DNA of 49,898 nucleotides from a virus: positions 1 through 49,898 of IMG/VR virus record IMGVR_UViG_3300006030_000034. The stretch is one strand, 5' to 3'. Below, piece after piece: positions 14,387 through 21,580 of the stretch (positions within the stretch are counted from its first letter, which is position 1; each line of letters starts with the position of its first letter). A program made the translations under genes and the position numbers. The notes beneath the pieces were generated by a model, which was not told the DNA's origin, searched no databases, and worked only from the letters and a program-made list of their open reading frames with translations.

Positions 14387-14755
14387 ATGAACGAAGAACT
14401 CCAAAAACAACTTGCTCAGGTCATTAGTTCTATTGTGACTTCTGTTGGAGAAGTCAAAGACTTTTCAGTTTCTCAACTTCCTGACATTGCTCAACAGTAC
14501 ATCAATTATGGTATTGTGAGCAGTGCCGTTTGGGTTGTGCTATGTACCATTATTGCAGCAGTTTCCATTAAGGTTCTGTTTTTTTCATTCAAAAAATTGA
14601 ATGAACCTTATGACAATGGTGCGTACATTGCAGTCGCAATTTTTTCATTCTTTGTTTCCACTATCTTCTTCTTAGTCAACCTTCACGACCTTATTCTGGT
14701 CCTAACTGCACCTAAGGTTTGGTTTATTCTGAAAATCAAAGAACTTCTTGCTTGA
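14387..14755 (+). CDS. membrane protein with three predicted TM segments
   Basis: 122 residues. Soluble helical N-terminus (VGEVKDFSVSQLPDIAQQYI) then three hydrophobic spans (AVWVVLCTIIAAVSIKVLF; YIAVAIFSFFVSTIFFLV; LILVLTAPKVWFILKI). Size and topology would fit a holin, but the gene is not beside lysis genes. Function unknown. Confidence 0.6.
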   Translation: MNEELQKQLAQVISSIVTSVGEVKDFSVSQLPDIAQQYINYGIVSSAVWVVLCTIIAAVSIKVLFFSFKKLNEPYDNGAYIAVAIFSFFVSTIFFLVNLHDLILVLTAPKVWFILKIKELLA

Positions 14756-14759
14756 AACT

Positions 14760-15167
14760 ATGACTTACACACCCGAACAAATCCCTCAAATTGCCCTCAA
14801 AGAACTTAAAGAAATTGAAGAACCAAACATTATGGACCTATCTCCAATAGAAAAACGTGATTTAGCAAAGAGCACATCTTCAGCAAATATTCTAAGGTCT
14901 CTGGCGACTGATGAGGATTTTTGGGTTCGATACTGGGTCACATATAACTCCAACACTCCAGAAGATGTTATAAGAACTCTAGCAAAAGAAGAACTCAAAA
15001 AAACACTTGCTAAGGAAATCGAAGAAGATGCAATTAGATATCCTTTCAGTCATGGTTACAAACCAGAACCATACAAAACACTGGAACTCACTAAGATACA
15101 ATACGATGCGATTAAGCAATTGATTGACTCTTGCAAAAACTCTGACCTTCTGAACATTAACCTTTGA
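14760..15167 (+). CDS. protein with leucine-rich-variant-like repeats
   Basis: 135 residues. Contains the pattern SANILRSLATDEDFWVRYWV then TYNSNTPEDVIRTLAKEE, like LRV/HEAT-type repeats (ANP.TP.EVL..LA.D....VR..VA). Such solenoids bind proteins. ATG 14760 lies 3 nt after the previous stop. A charged C-terminal helix follows. Confidence 0.6.
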   Translation: MTYTPEQIPQIALKELKEIEEPNIMDLSPIEKRDLAKSTSSANILRSLATDEDFWVRYWVTYNSNTPEDVIRTLAKEELKKTLAKEIEEDAIRYPFSHGYKPEPYKTLELTKIQYDAIKQLIDSCKNSDLLNINL

Positions 15168-15520
15168 TGACTACCAAATCTCAACTCCAGTCTAAAATCG
15201 AAGAACTTGAGAACGAACTCAAAATGAACAAAATCACTGCATCAGAAGCAAAACAAGTTTCAATTCAAATGAGGAAAGAACTAGAAGTCAAGTTCTTCTC
15301 AAATCAACTGAGTCTTGTGTATGACAAAATCAATCAGAGTAGTCATGAAGGTTATCTACGTTGTGAGTATTCTATTCCCAGTGGAAATGTAAACACTGAG
15401 GGTGTTCTTGTCAAAATTGAATCTATTTTAAAGGATGATGGATTTATCGTCAGTCATAGGGATTCCACATCTCATCATCATGACTATGTGCTTTCTATTA
15501 GTTGGTCAGAAGACACTTAA
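15167..15520 (+). CDS. hypothetical coiled-coil protein
   Basis: 117 residues: N-terminal coiled coil (LQSKIEELENELKMNKITAS) and a beta-rich C-terminus with His cluster (STSHHHDYVLSISW). Overlaps the previous stop by one base. Function unknown. Confidence 0.6.
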   Translation: MTTKSQLQSKIEELENELKMNKITASEAKQVSIQMRKELEVKFFSNQLSLVYDKINQSSHEGYLRCEYSIPSGNVNTEGVLVKIESILKDDGFIVSHRDSTSHHHDYVLSISWSEDT

Positions 15521-15522
15521 AG

Positions 15523-15568
15523 AACTGACATAAGACCCCTTGCGGTCCAATGGCATCTGTGACATACT
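15523..15568 (+). promoter_or_regulatory. terminator/promoter module 6
   Basis: AACTGACATA (15523-15532), ACCCC...GGT-type arms, and CATACT (15563-15568). The leader then holds the palindrome TGAGGTACCTCA (15581-15592) directly before ATG 15600. Confidence 0.55.
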
Positions 15569-15599
15569 ACTTACATACATGCATGAGGTACCTCATCAA

Positions 15600-15950
15600 A
15601 TGTCTCTTGATTTTTACTTGACTATTAAAGTTGATACTGGAGCACCTGAACTTCATACAGTTGAATTGTATTCTGGGAATATTACTCATAATCTGAATAC
15701 AATGGCAGAATCGGCAGGAATCTACAAGTGCCTTTGGCGCCCTAATGAACTTTGGGATAATCCAACCGCCGACAAACTTATTCCACATCTTGAGGCAGGA
15801 CTTCTAAAACTGAAATCCAATCCAGAATATTTCAAGCAGTTCAATGCTTCTAATGGTTGGGGGACTTATGATGACTTTGTACCTTTTGTGGAGGAAGTAT
15901 TGAATGCTTGTAAGGAACATCCAAAAGCAAGTGTTGATACTTGGATTTGA
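15600..15950 (+). CDS. conserved phage protein
   Basis: 116 residues. Conserved-looking core YSGNITHNLNTMAESAGIYK, LWRPNEL, and a C-terminal GWGTYDDFVPFVEEVLNACK. From memory this family is widespread in bacteriophages; function unknown. ATG 15600 is preferred over ATG 15579, which lies in the leader palindrome. Confidence 0.7.
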   Translation: MSLDFYLTIKVDTGAPELHTVELYSGNITHNLNTMAESAGIYKCLWRPNELWDNPTADKLIPHLEAGLLKLKSNPEYFKQFNASNGWGTYDDFVPFVEEVLNACKEHPKASVDTWI

Positions 15951-16013
15951 TTGACTGACACACTGAGACCTCTTCTACTCTATTGTACCTTTAAACATTA
16001 ACAACAAACTCTT

Positions 16014-16412
16014 ATGACACAAACCATTTACGTTCTGACTGAAGGTAGTTACTCTGATTATCATATCATTGGAGTTTATTCCACTGAAAAACTTGCAAAA
16101 GAAGCAAAAGAATTCGCATATCCTTATGCCAATGTTGAAGAATACGCATTGAATCAAATTCCAGACCATCCTCCAGGTATGAAAGCATGGTATGTAAGGT
16201 TTTGCAATGGGACACTTAACTCCGCTATTCAAGCATCAAGTAATTATTTTGATGTACGAGAAAATGAATATATTCAAGAAGTATCAAAATATAATCCAGA
16301 GAGAAAGGTATTTTTTGATGTCTATTGCTGGGCAGTAGATAAAGAACACGCAGAAAAGATTGCGCTGGATAAGTATTATCAACATCAAGCACAAAAGTCA
16401 GGTATTGCCTAA
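16014..16412 (+). CDS. DUF7336-like conserved protein
   Basis: 132 residues. Begins TIYVLTEGSYSDYHIIGVYS, the beta-turn-beta pattern of small DUF7336-type proteins, then a helix (KLAKEAKEF) and a second repeat-like half near YCWAVDKEHAEKIALDK. Preceded by 63 bases without a strong module. Function unknown. Confidence 0.65.
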   Translation: MTQTIYVLTEGSYSDYHIIGVYSTEKLAKEAKEFAYPYANVEEYALNQIPDHPPGMKAWYVRFCNGTLNSAIQASSNYFDVRENEYIQEVSKYNPERKVFFDVYCWAVDKEHAEKIALDKYYQHQAQKSGIA

Positions 16413-16432
16413 GGTACCTGTGACACCCTAAG

Positions 16433-16478
16433 AACTGGCACACCAAGTCCCCACAGACCCCACCTGACCCCTTATCAT
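16433..16478 (+). promoter_or_regulatory. terminator/promoter module 7
   Basis: AACTGGCACA (16433-16442) and TATCAT (16473-16478), with C-rich sequence between. Confidence 0.5.
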
Positions 16479-16501
16479 AGTCCTATACGCAAACAACTCT
16501 T

Positions 16502-16705
16502 ATGAACCAAGAAGATTATCTCAACTCTCTAAAAACTTGGGTCAAATACTCTCCTTGGGAATGGGTGAGTGATTATTGCGATGAACAAGGTCGTTGTTGG
16601 TTTGAAATTATGGAAGAGTGGAAACTCATCAAACCTCAAGATGCATACAACACTGTTACTTGTCTTCCTTATTCTATGAAGAAGAATTCTGTATCTGAAA
16701 CATAA
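16502..16705 (+). CDS. hypothetical small protein, 3' end altered by HNH gene
   Basis: 67 residues (MNQEDYLNSLKTWVKYSPWE), Trp-rich. The last ten codons overlap, on the opposite strand, the end of the HNH endonuclease gene, so its natural C-terminus may have been replaced when that gene arrived. Function unknown. Confidence 0.55.
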   Translation: MNQEDYLNSLKTWVKYSPWEWVSDYCDEQGRCWFEIMEEWKLIKPQDAYNTVTCLPYSMKKNSVSET

Positions 16706-17240
16706 TCTTCTTCAGACCAAATCTATTCACATACTCATCTAGAGATTCATTCAAAATCTTATGAAAGAACTCATAAGTATCACCTACAGGAATGTTCTTC
16801 TCTAATGCAGAAAGATGAACTAATTTAATATAATCACTCATCTCTTTACTTAAAACCAATCGGTCAGTATCCAGTTCAATCGTACCATTGATTTCTCTTT
16901 TTCTACCAATCCACTCAAGATTAGATAAGGCATTATTGGATACATCACCATCCTTATGTCTTACTTTTTTTGAGTTGGTATGATTGGGAGTAAATGACTC
17001 ACATACTAATCTATGGACATAATAAGACCTATGCTTACCCTTACCGTTTGATAATTGAACAACTTTATAGGATGGTCGATGCTTACAGTTTGACCAGTAT
17101 TGTTTTAGTTTTTTTATTTTTTTGTATTTGTTTGAATAGACTTCACCTTCACTTGTGACATAATAAAATTTGTAATCTTCCATTCCTGGTAGTTTGCAAA
17201 TCTCTTTGGTGAGGACTTTCATTCTATTGGTGTTTCTCAT
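16674..17240 (-). CDS. HNH homing endonuclease (NUMOD4-type)
   Basis: 188 residues; the only minus-strand gene. N-terminal NUMOD4-like region (WSNCKHRPSYKVVQLSNGKG, YYVHRLVCESF) and HNH motif HRLVCESFTP..., RHKDGDVSNNALSNLEW. Typical of free-standing homing endonucleases in T4-like phages, which cut related genomes lacking the gene. Convergent with, and overlapping by 32 nt, the gene at 16502-16705. Confidence 0.85.
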   Translation of the reverse strand: MRNTNRMKVLTKEICKLPGMEDYKFYYVTSEGEVYSNKYKKIKKLKQYWSNCKHRPSYKVVQLSNGKGKHRSYYVHRLVCESFTPNHTNSKKVRHKDGDVSNNALSNLEWIGRKREINGTIELDTDRLVLSKEMSDYIKLVHLSALEKNIPVGDTYEFFHKILNESLDEYVNRFGLKKIMFQIQNSSS

Positions 17241-17340
17241 AGAAAGTATGTATGAGATTTTTTACCAAAGTTTTGTGTTCAAATCCACATTAATTTATGT
17301 TAATATGATATAACGATTGTGTTATGTTGTTCTAAACTTT

Positions 17341-17382
17341 ATGGAATACCATTAGAACCTTATGGAATACCATTAGAACCTT
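17341..17382 (+). repeat. 21-bp tandem repeat with internal palindrome
   Basis: ATGGAATACCATTAGAACCTT occurs at 17341-17361 and 17362-17382. Each copy contains ATGG-AATA-CCAT, a 4-bp stem. Confidence 0.8.
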
Positions 17383-17544
17383 ATTAAATGTGTCTGGAAC
17401 TTCTTTGAGTCTTATGAAATGTGTTGGGGTCTTGTGAGTTTTGCCTGCGACTCATAAGACTCACACCCCTCACAGGACACTTCGAGAACCGGCACAAGAC
17501 TCCAACATCACTATATAACCATATAACACTATCGTTATACAAAA

Positions 17545-17580
17545 AATCTCGACGGACCCCCTTGCGCTTTCGTCGAGATT
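17545..17580. repeat. 10-bp inverted repeat
   Basis: AATCTCGACG (17545-17554) and its exact complement CGTCGAGATT (17571-17580), loop 16 bases. No T-run follows, so probably a binding site or RNA structure rather than a terminator. Confidence 0.7.
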
Positions 17581-17621
17581 ATGCTACGATACCTATGTCC
17601 CTTCAGGAATCTCGACGAGTT

Positions 17622-17774
17622 ATGTACGACGACTACGATTTCGACTATTCTTATAGCAACGACTCTAATCTCGACGAGGACACATATGCCGATCATGGCA
17701 CATCAGATCTCGACGAAGATTATGCACGAGACACACAAGACTACGAAGGTCTTGCATATCGCCACTACGCATGA
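17622..17774 (+). CDS. very acidic Tyr/Asp-rich small protein
   Basis: 50 residues (MYDDYDFDYSYSNDSNLDED), almost all Asp/Tyr/Ser/Glu; the words NLDE and DLDE are encoded by CTCGACGA repeats. ATG 17622 follows ATCTCGACGAGTT, whose GAG can serve as ribosome-binding site. Could be a DNA mimic; unproven. Confidence 0.55.
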   Translation: MYDDYDFDYSYSNDSNLDEDTYADHGTSDLDEDYARDTQDYEGLAYRHYA

Positions 17775-17779
17775 GGATT

Positions 17780-17941
17780 ATGACAATCGCACAAAAACGA
17801 GTAGTTCAGGTCACACTAGACATCGAGTGTTATGATGACCTTGACATTGAGAATATGGACTGGAAAGAACTTCTAGAACTTGAAGGTGACGAGAAGATTA
17901 TCTCTACAACAATTAAAGACCTAGACCCATTCCTCTATTGA
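17780..17941 (+). CDS. hypothetical acidic protein
   Basis: 53 residues from ATG 17780 (MTIAQKRVVQVTLDIECYDD), with GAGG three bases upstream; ATG 17771, overlapping the previous stop, is the alternative. Ends LDPFLY. Function unknown. Confidence 0.5.
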   Translation: MTIAQKRVVQVTLDIECYDDLDIENMDWKELLELEGDEKIISTTIKDLDPFLY

Positions 17942-18412
17942 CCCATAAGACCCCTCTACGTCTCATAAGGTGTCTACCCCTATGCCAGTTCATAAGGCGG
18001 CACACAGAGGCACACAGAGGGGTCTCAGAGTCTTAAGGTATTTGGAGTCAAATATTTGTTTCTTATAAATAATAACAAGAAGAACATTTGAATTATAAGT
18101 TTTTGAGTCTTCGCACAATACCTTCCCAGAAGCATCGACAGGCGGTTCACCCGATGAGTATAAGACTTCGCCAGTGGATTAAAGGCATTCCCTGCATCTA
18201 AGACTCGAAGAGTATAAGACAAATTGAATTCTTAAACCAAACTCAAACTTAATAAAAAGCAGGACGATTCCTGACAGATTTTTTATGTTAAAAATTTGTC
18301 ACTTAGGAGTCATATTTTAGTGTTTATGTGACAGTGGATGAAGTGGCACATAAGGTATTGCAGAAGACCCTGAGACCCTGTTACATTACATTCGTACCTG
18401 AGACACCACCTC
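17942..18412. other. 470-base gene-free stretch, possibly structured RNA
   Basis: No convincing gene on either strand. Contains several TCATAAG words, complementary arms CTTATAA/TTATAAG (18062-18068, 18093-18099), GAGTCTT (18105-18111) with AAGACTC (18200-18206), CATCG/CGATG (18133-18156), and the 11-bp direct repeat GAGTATAAGAC (18156 and 18210). Ends with a module-like AAGTGGCACA (18341) and a no-Shine-Dalgarno leader. Confidence 0.5.
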
Positions 18413-18673
18413 ATGACCACTGCATCCAAATCTCTTCGCATTGCGGATTCAATTTCCAGCGAACCCTATGCTTTTCCTGGTGGGTATCCTCGGTTCGCTA
18501 TTCTTTCTGATGGAGAGTGTCTCTGTCATAAGTGTTGTGAAACTGAACGCAAATGGATTGGTACGACGACTGGTTCCGATGGATGGACCGTTGTATCTGA
18601 TGCCATCAACTGGGAAGATTCAGACCTCTACTGTGGGCATTGTGGTGCTCAAATTGAATCTGCCTATGCTTGA
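18413..18673 (+). CDS. zinc-binding conserved phage protein
   Basis: 86 residues with two metal-binding pairs: CLCHKCC (around residue 36) and CGHCG (around residue 73). Flanking words FPGGYPRFAILSDGECL and NWEDSDLYCGHC match, from memory, a common phage family. The ATG overlaps a leader TGAG-ACACCAC-CTCA. Function unknown. Confidence 0.7.
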   Translation: MTTASKSLRIADSISSEPYAFPGGYPRFAILSDGECLCHKCCETERKWIGTTTGSDGWTVVSDAINWEDSDLYCGHCGAQIESAYA

Positions 18674-18684
18674 GACACCCTAAG

Positions 18685-18730
18685 AACCGTCACAAGGGGT
18701 CTTGATTCCGCTCAAGACTCCTGCCATACT
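18685..18730 (+). promoter_or_regulatory. terminator/promoter module 8
   Basis: AACCGTCACA (18685-18694), hairpin GTCTTGA/TCAAGAC with 6-base loop, and CATACT (18725-18730). TTGATT lies 17 bases before CATACT. Confidence 0.7.
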
Positions 18731-18757
18731 ACCTTTGTTCCTGAGACACCACCTCAA

Positions 18758-18976
18758 ATGCTCATTACTGGTGATGACATGATTCATTTCATTAGATACG
18801 TTCATGATTTCTATGGACCCAATGGAATCTATGATATGAATGTCACAAAGGACATGATTATGAATGCAACCATGAAGTATCTGACTACATCAGGTACTAG
18901 ATTTAATGGTGATAGTTATGACCGTGAGATGGTACGTGATATTATGATTGAAACCTATAATCTGGTAGCAGTCTAA
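18758..18976 (+). CDS. hypothetical protein
   Basis: 72 residues (MLITGDDMIHFIRYVHDFYG), with a leader TGAGACACCACCTCA right before the start and no Shine-Dalgarno. Helical. Function unknown. Confidence 0.6.
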   Translation: MLITGDDMIHFIRYVHDFYGPNGIYDMNVTKDMIMNATMKYLTTSGTRFNGDSYDREMVRDIMIETYNLVAV

Positions 18977-19016
18977 GAACTAATCCAACAAATCTTTATC
19001 ATTTTCTTCAATCATC

Positions 19017-19184
19017 ATGAGCATCTACACTGACAATGGTTACGCAAACCGCGAAGAGTATCTGAATGAACTCCGTGAAGAGTATGGTGCTGATCTGGTC
19101 AACACCCTGATCACGGTTCTGCCTGCAAGTGAGGACTTTGACGGTCTTATCACTTCGCTGGAAGATGCAATGGACGGTTTCTAA
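19017..19184 (+). CDS. small conserved protein
   Basis: 55 residues (MSIYTDNGYANREEYLNELR), acidic; the pattern YTDNGY.NR.EYL..L.E.YG and SEDFDGLITSLEDA is one I associate with phage/cyanobacterial small proteins. Followed by a strong terminator. Confidence 0.6.
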   Translation: MSIYTDNGYANREEYLNELREEYGADLVNTLITVLPASEDFDGLITSLEDAMDGF

Positions 19185-19220
19185 ATAATAGTGCTTATGT
19201 GTCGCAACTAAAGCAACATT

Positions 19221-19244
19221 GAGGGGCAAAAATGCCCCTCTTTT
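19221..19244 (+). terminator. intrinsic terminator
   Basis: GAGGGGCA (19221-19228), loop AAAA, TGCCCCTC (19233-19240), then TTTT. Confidence 0.85.
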
Positions 19245-19246
19245 AG

Positions 19247-19254
19247 CATAAATA
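19247..19254 (+). promoter_or_regulatory. T4-type late promoter-like box
   Basis: CATAAATA directly after the terminator and 26 bases before the GIY-YIG gene, suggesting late expression of the endonuclease. Confidence 0.45.
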
Positions 19255-19279
19255 ACTATGCGACACATAAAGTAGAACT

Positions 19280-19900
19280 ATGGTAAATCCTAATAGGTAT
19301 TATACTTACGCATATTTGCGGGAAGATAGAACTCCTTATTACATTGGTAAAGGATCAGGAAAACGATTATTTTATAAGTATGGAAAAAATTGCAAACCAC
19401 CAAAAGATAGAAGTAGAATAATTAAACTCAAACAAAATTTAACTGAAGCAGAAGCATTTAAGCACGAGAAATATATGATTGCAGTTTTTGGTAAAAAATA
19501 TGATGGAACTGGTATTTTGATGAACATTTCTGATGGTGGTAATGCTCCACCTATTATTTGTGGAAACAATCATCATATGAAAACTGAAGAATATAAAAAA
19601 AGAGTCAGTGAAAAACTTACTGGAAGAAAAGGACATCCTGCTTGGAATAAAGGTATTTCCATTAAAGAAGAAATGAGACAAAAAATTACAGGAGAAGGTA
19701 ATGGTGTTGCTCAGTGGTGGAAACTTACATTCTTTGATGGTAGAGAACTTATAATGTGTGGATTATCTAATTGGTGTAAAGAAAATGGATATGATAAATC
19801 AAAAATTTCTGAGGTATATTATAAAAAAAATGGAAGAACTAAACATAAGGACATTGTGACAGTTGAGAAACTGGCACACCCACCAAACCATACCATTTGA
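19280..19900 (+). CDS. GIY-YIG homing endonuclease
   Basis: 206 residues. N-terminal GIY-YIG-type domain (YYTYAYLREDRTPYYIGKGS, then catalytic-type Arg and Glu in LTEAEAFKHEKYMI), a NUMOD3 DNA-binding motif (HPAWNKGIS) and a C-terminal helical NUMOD-like part (LSNWCKENGYDKSKISEVY). Its last codons run through a module motif (AACTGGCACA, 19869-19878), as if the gene had inserted into an intergenic module. No intron boundaries seen; probably free-standing. Confidence 0.85.
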   Translation: MVNPNRYYTYAYLREDRTPYYIGKGSGKRLFYKYGKNCKPPKDRSRIIKLKQNLTEAEAFKHEKYMIAVFGKKYDGTGILMNISDGGNAPPIICGNNHHMKTEEYKKRVSEKLTGRKGHPAWNKGISIKEEMRQKITGEGNGVAQWWKLTFFDGRELIMCGLSNWCKENGYDKSKISEVYYKKNGRTKHKDIVTVEKLAHPPNHTI

Positions 19901-19970
19901 ATCCCTGTTACATTGCATTTGTTGATTTGAGGAACCTCCCATCGGTACTCGTTCACGCATCGGCATCGAA

Positions 19971-20405
19971 ATGCCTGACCACACCATTGTTTCAGTGTAT
20001 TGCCACTGGGATGGTTATGTTGAGCACAATGGTAAGATTCTGGTGGAGCACTATCAGAACCGTGAAGATGTACAAGAACTGATTGATGGTGGCAGTATGT
20101 CATCACTTCGTACAACTCATCTATGGGAAACTGCAGCAGTTCGGGATGAGAATGGTGAAATTGTTCGGGATGAGAATGATAACTGGTTGTATTCTCCAAC
20201 TCGTGATCCTCAACCACTCTATCATTCCGAACGGGGTGAGGTGAATGAACCTTATCACACCAGTTTTGATGAGTTTGTTTCTGGCGATTGTGGAGAGGAG
20301 TTTGCTTATCTGTACGATCTGAATGGTAACTGGAAAGCATGGAAAATCGGTTGGGGTGAAACTAACACTCAAAGTGTTGAGATTCCTGGGTATGTGACAG
20401 CATAA
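19971..20405 (+). CDS. conserved phage protein (YCHWDGY family)
   Basis: 144 residues from the first ATG. Core SVYCHWDGYVEHNGKILVEH is widespread in phages and bacteria; C-terminus EFAYLYDLNGNWKAWKIGW. Upstream, in frame, ten more codons (19941-19970) encode IGTRSRIGIE, which matches the family's usual start (M.TRSRIGIE) but begins with ATC instead of ATG, six bases after GAGGAA. A direct repeat encodes VRDENG twice (about residues 57-68). Function unknown. Confidence 0.7.
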   Translation: MPDHTIVSVYCHWDGYVEHNGKILVEHYQNREDVQELIDGGSMSSLRTTHLWETAAVRDENGEIVRDENDNWLYSPTRDPQPLYHSERGEVNEPYHTSFDEFVSGDCGEEFAYLYDLNGNWKAWKIGWGETNTQSVEIPGYVTA

Positions 20406-20406
20406 G

Positions 20407-20451
20407 AACTGTCACAGGGGCATCTAGGATCGCCTGGAATGCCCCTATACT
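20407..20451 (+). promoter_or_regulatory. terminator/promoter module 9
   Basis: AACTGTCACA (20407-20416), perfect hairpin GGGGCAT (20417-20423)/ATGCCCC (20439-20445) ending directly at TATACT (20446-20451). Confidence 0.75.
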
Positions 20452-20479
20452 ATGAGAGTCAACCAACCCACCTAATCAC

Positions 20480-20611
20480 ATGGAAGACACCTTCTGGGCG
20501 GAAATACAGGATGCTCCTGGCGAGATTTGGGATCTCGACATTCCAGAACTTCGTGAAGACGAAGATGAGCAGACCTGGAATGATTTTGTCAACAGCAATG
20601 TGACACTCTGA
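20480..20611 (+). CDS. acidic 43-residue protein
   Basis: MEDTFWAEIQDAPGEIWDLD, then a Glu/Asp-rich helix. Its stop shares a base with the next ATG. The last codons (NVTL) use the GTGACACTCTGA word that precedes many modules here. Function unknown. Confidence 0.5.
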   Translation: MEDTFWAEIQDAPGEIWDLDIPELREDEDEQTWNDFVNSNVTL

Positions 20612-20793
20612 TGACATACAAAGAACTTCTGTCTCACATTCAGAATCTCACTGAAGAACAACTGAATCGTGAGGTGATTCTCTATAACTTTGAGGAGGAT
20701 CTTCTTCTTGATAATGAAGTGACTGCACTTCGTTCGGCACAGTGTGATGTTCCTGGGTTGATCTCCAAGGATACACCTTATCTGGTGATGTGA
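20611..20793 (+). CDS. small conserved protein (MTYKELL family, copy 1)
   Basis: 60 residues: MTYKELLSHIQNLTEEQLNR then a beta-hairpin and GLISKDTPYLVM. Related to the protein at 24736-24888 (same ELL..LQ.L.EEQL...VIV layout). The family is common in cyanophages; function unknown. Confidence 0.65.
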   Translation: MTYKELLSHIQNLTEEQLNREVILYNFEEDLLLDNEVTALRSAQCDVPGLISKDTPYLVM

Positions 20794-20802
20794 CACTCTG
20801 AC

Positions 20803-20849
20803 AACTGGCACATCAGGGGTTGCAGAGTCCTGTGACCCCATGCCATACT
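20803..20849 (+). promoter_or_regulatory. terminator/promoter module 10
   Basis: AACTGGCACA (20803-20812), GGGGT (20816-20820)/ACCCC (20835-20839), CATACT (20844-20849). TTGCAG lies 18 bases upstream of CATACT. Confidence 0.7.
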
Positions 20850-20874
20850 ACCTTTGTTCCTGAGACATCACCTC

Positions 20875-21060
20875 ATGTCCCTCCTGTTCGATAAGTACAA
20901 CCTGTTCAATCAGACTTCCGAGCATGATTGGAAGATGAGTGAATGTGCTGAATGGGTAAAGCACTACAACAACTTTCTGTCTTGGACTGCAATTACAACT
21001 GAGGAACAACGTTCTTTCTTTGAGGAAGAACTCCAAGAATACCTTTGTTATGATGTTTGA
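20875..21060 (+). CDS. hypothetical acidic protein
   Basis: 61 residues (MSLLFDKYNLFNQTSEHDWK) ending FFEEELQEYLCYDV. Leader TGAGACATCACCTCA overlaps the start; no Shine-Dalgarno. Function unknown. Confidence 0.6.
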   Translation: MSLLFDKYNLFNQTSEHDWKMSECAEWVKHYNNFLSWTAITTEEQRSFFEEELQEYLCYDV

Positions 21061-21074
21061 TGTGACACTCTGAC

Positions 21075-21084
21075 AACTGGCACA
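21075..21084 (+). promoter_or_regulatory. module motif without clear -10
   Basis: AACTGGCACA after GTGACACTCTGAC, followed by ~105 bases before the next gene with no good TATAAT-like box; a diverged module. Confidence 0.4.
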
Positions 21085-21190
21085 AGTCACTTGACTTCTC
21101 CTCACTGACCACTTAAACTCTTAACAGTTCACTTGGAATGGCAGCGCCTTAAAGACTCTTAATCAACTTACGTTTCTCTAGAATCTCATT

Positions 21191-21520
21191 ATGACGACTA
21201 CCACTGCTTCTCTTTCGACCATTGAAATCAACGGTGTTACTTATGCACCCATTGGTTCTACTCCTACTGGCAACCGTCACGTTGTTGTAATTGACCGTGG
21301 ATGGATTGTTGCCGGTGACGTGAGCACCGATGAAGTTACCAAGGAACTTGTTGTTTCCAATGCTATTCATGTGTTCCGTTGGGAATCCATTGGATTCGAT
21401 GGTGTTCTCAAAGACCCCAAGAGTTCCAAATTGACTCTTAAGACTCTCCCGTATCCGGTGAAAGTTCCTCAATGTTCCGTTATCTTCACTGTACCTGTTC
21501 CTGAAACCTGGGGCGTTTGA
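21191..21520 (+). CDS. DUF6948-like conserved protein
   Basis: 109 residues. Contains HVVVIDRGWIVAGDVSTDEV and AIHVFRWESIGFDGVLKDP, the pattern of the DUF6948 family found in phages and bacteria. Beta-rich; function unknown. Followed by a terminator. Confidence 0.7.
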   Translation: MTTTTASLSTIEINGVTYAPIGSTPTGNRHVVVIDRGWIVAGDVSTDEVTKELVVSNAIHVFRWESIGFDGVLKDPKSSKLTLKTLPYPVKVPQCSVIFTVPVPETWGV

Positions 21521-21535
21521 TTGTTTGTTTATGGG

Positions 21536-21564
21536 GGGTGGGTAATCATTGCCTCCCTTTTTTT
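21536..21564 (+). terminator. intrinsic terminator
   Basis: G-rich arm (GGGTGGGTAA) pairs with TTGCCTCCC with one bulge, then seven T. It separates the DUF6948-like gene from the Gly/Tyr-rich genes. Confidence 0.65.
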
Positions 21565-21580
21565 ATTCAGAGGTTTTAAG

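Larger units (their letters stand above)
17241..17621. other. gene-free stretch upstream of HNH
   Basis: No gene seen. It holds the HNH promoter side, two copies of a 21-bp unit, a degenerate module motif (AACCGGCACA, 17487-17496) and a 10-bp inverted repeat with CTCGACG. The words CTTATG/CATAAG recur. Confidence 0.5.

Noticed and set aside
18100-18220. tRNA or group I intron in the gene-free stretch
   Set aside because: GGTTCACCC looks like a T-loop and GTTCA..GACT like intron core words, but no cloverleaf with a 7-bp acceptor stem or P7 pairing could be drawn.
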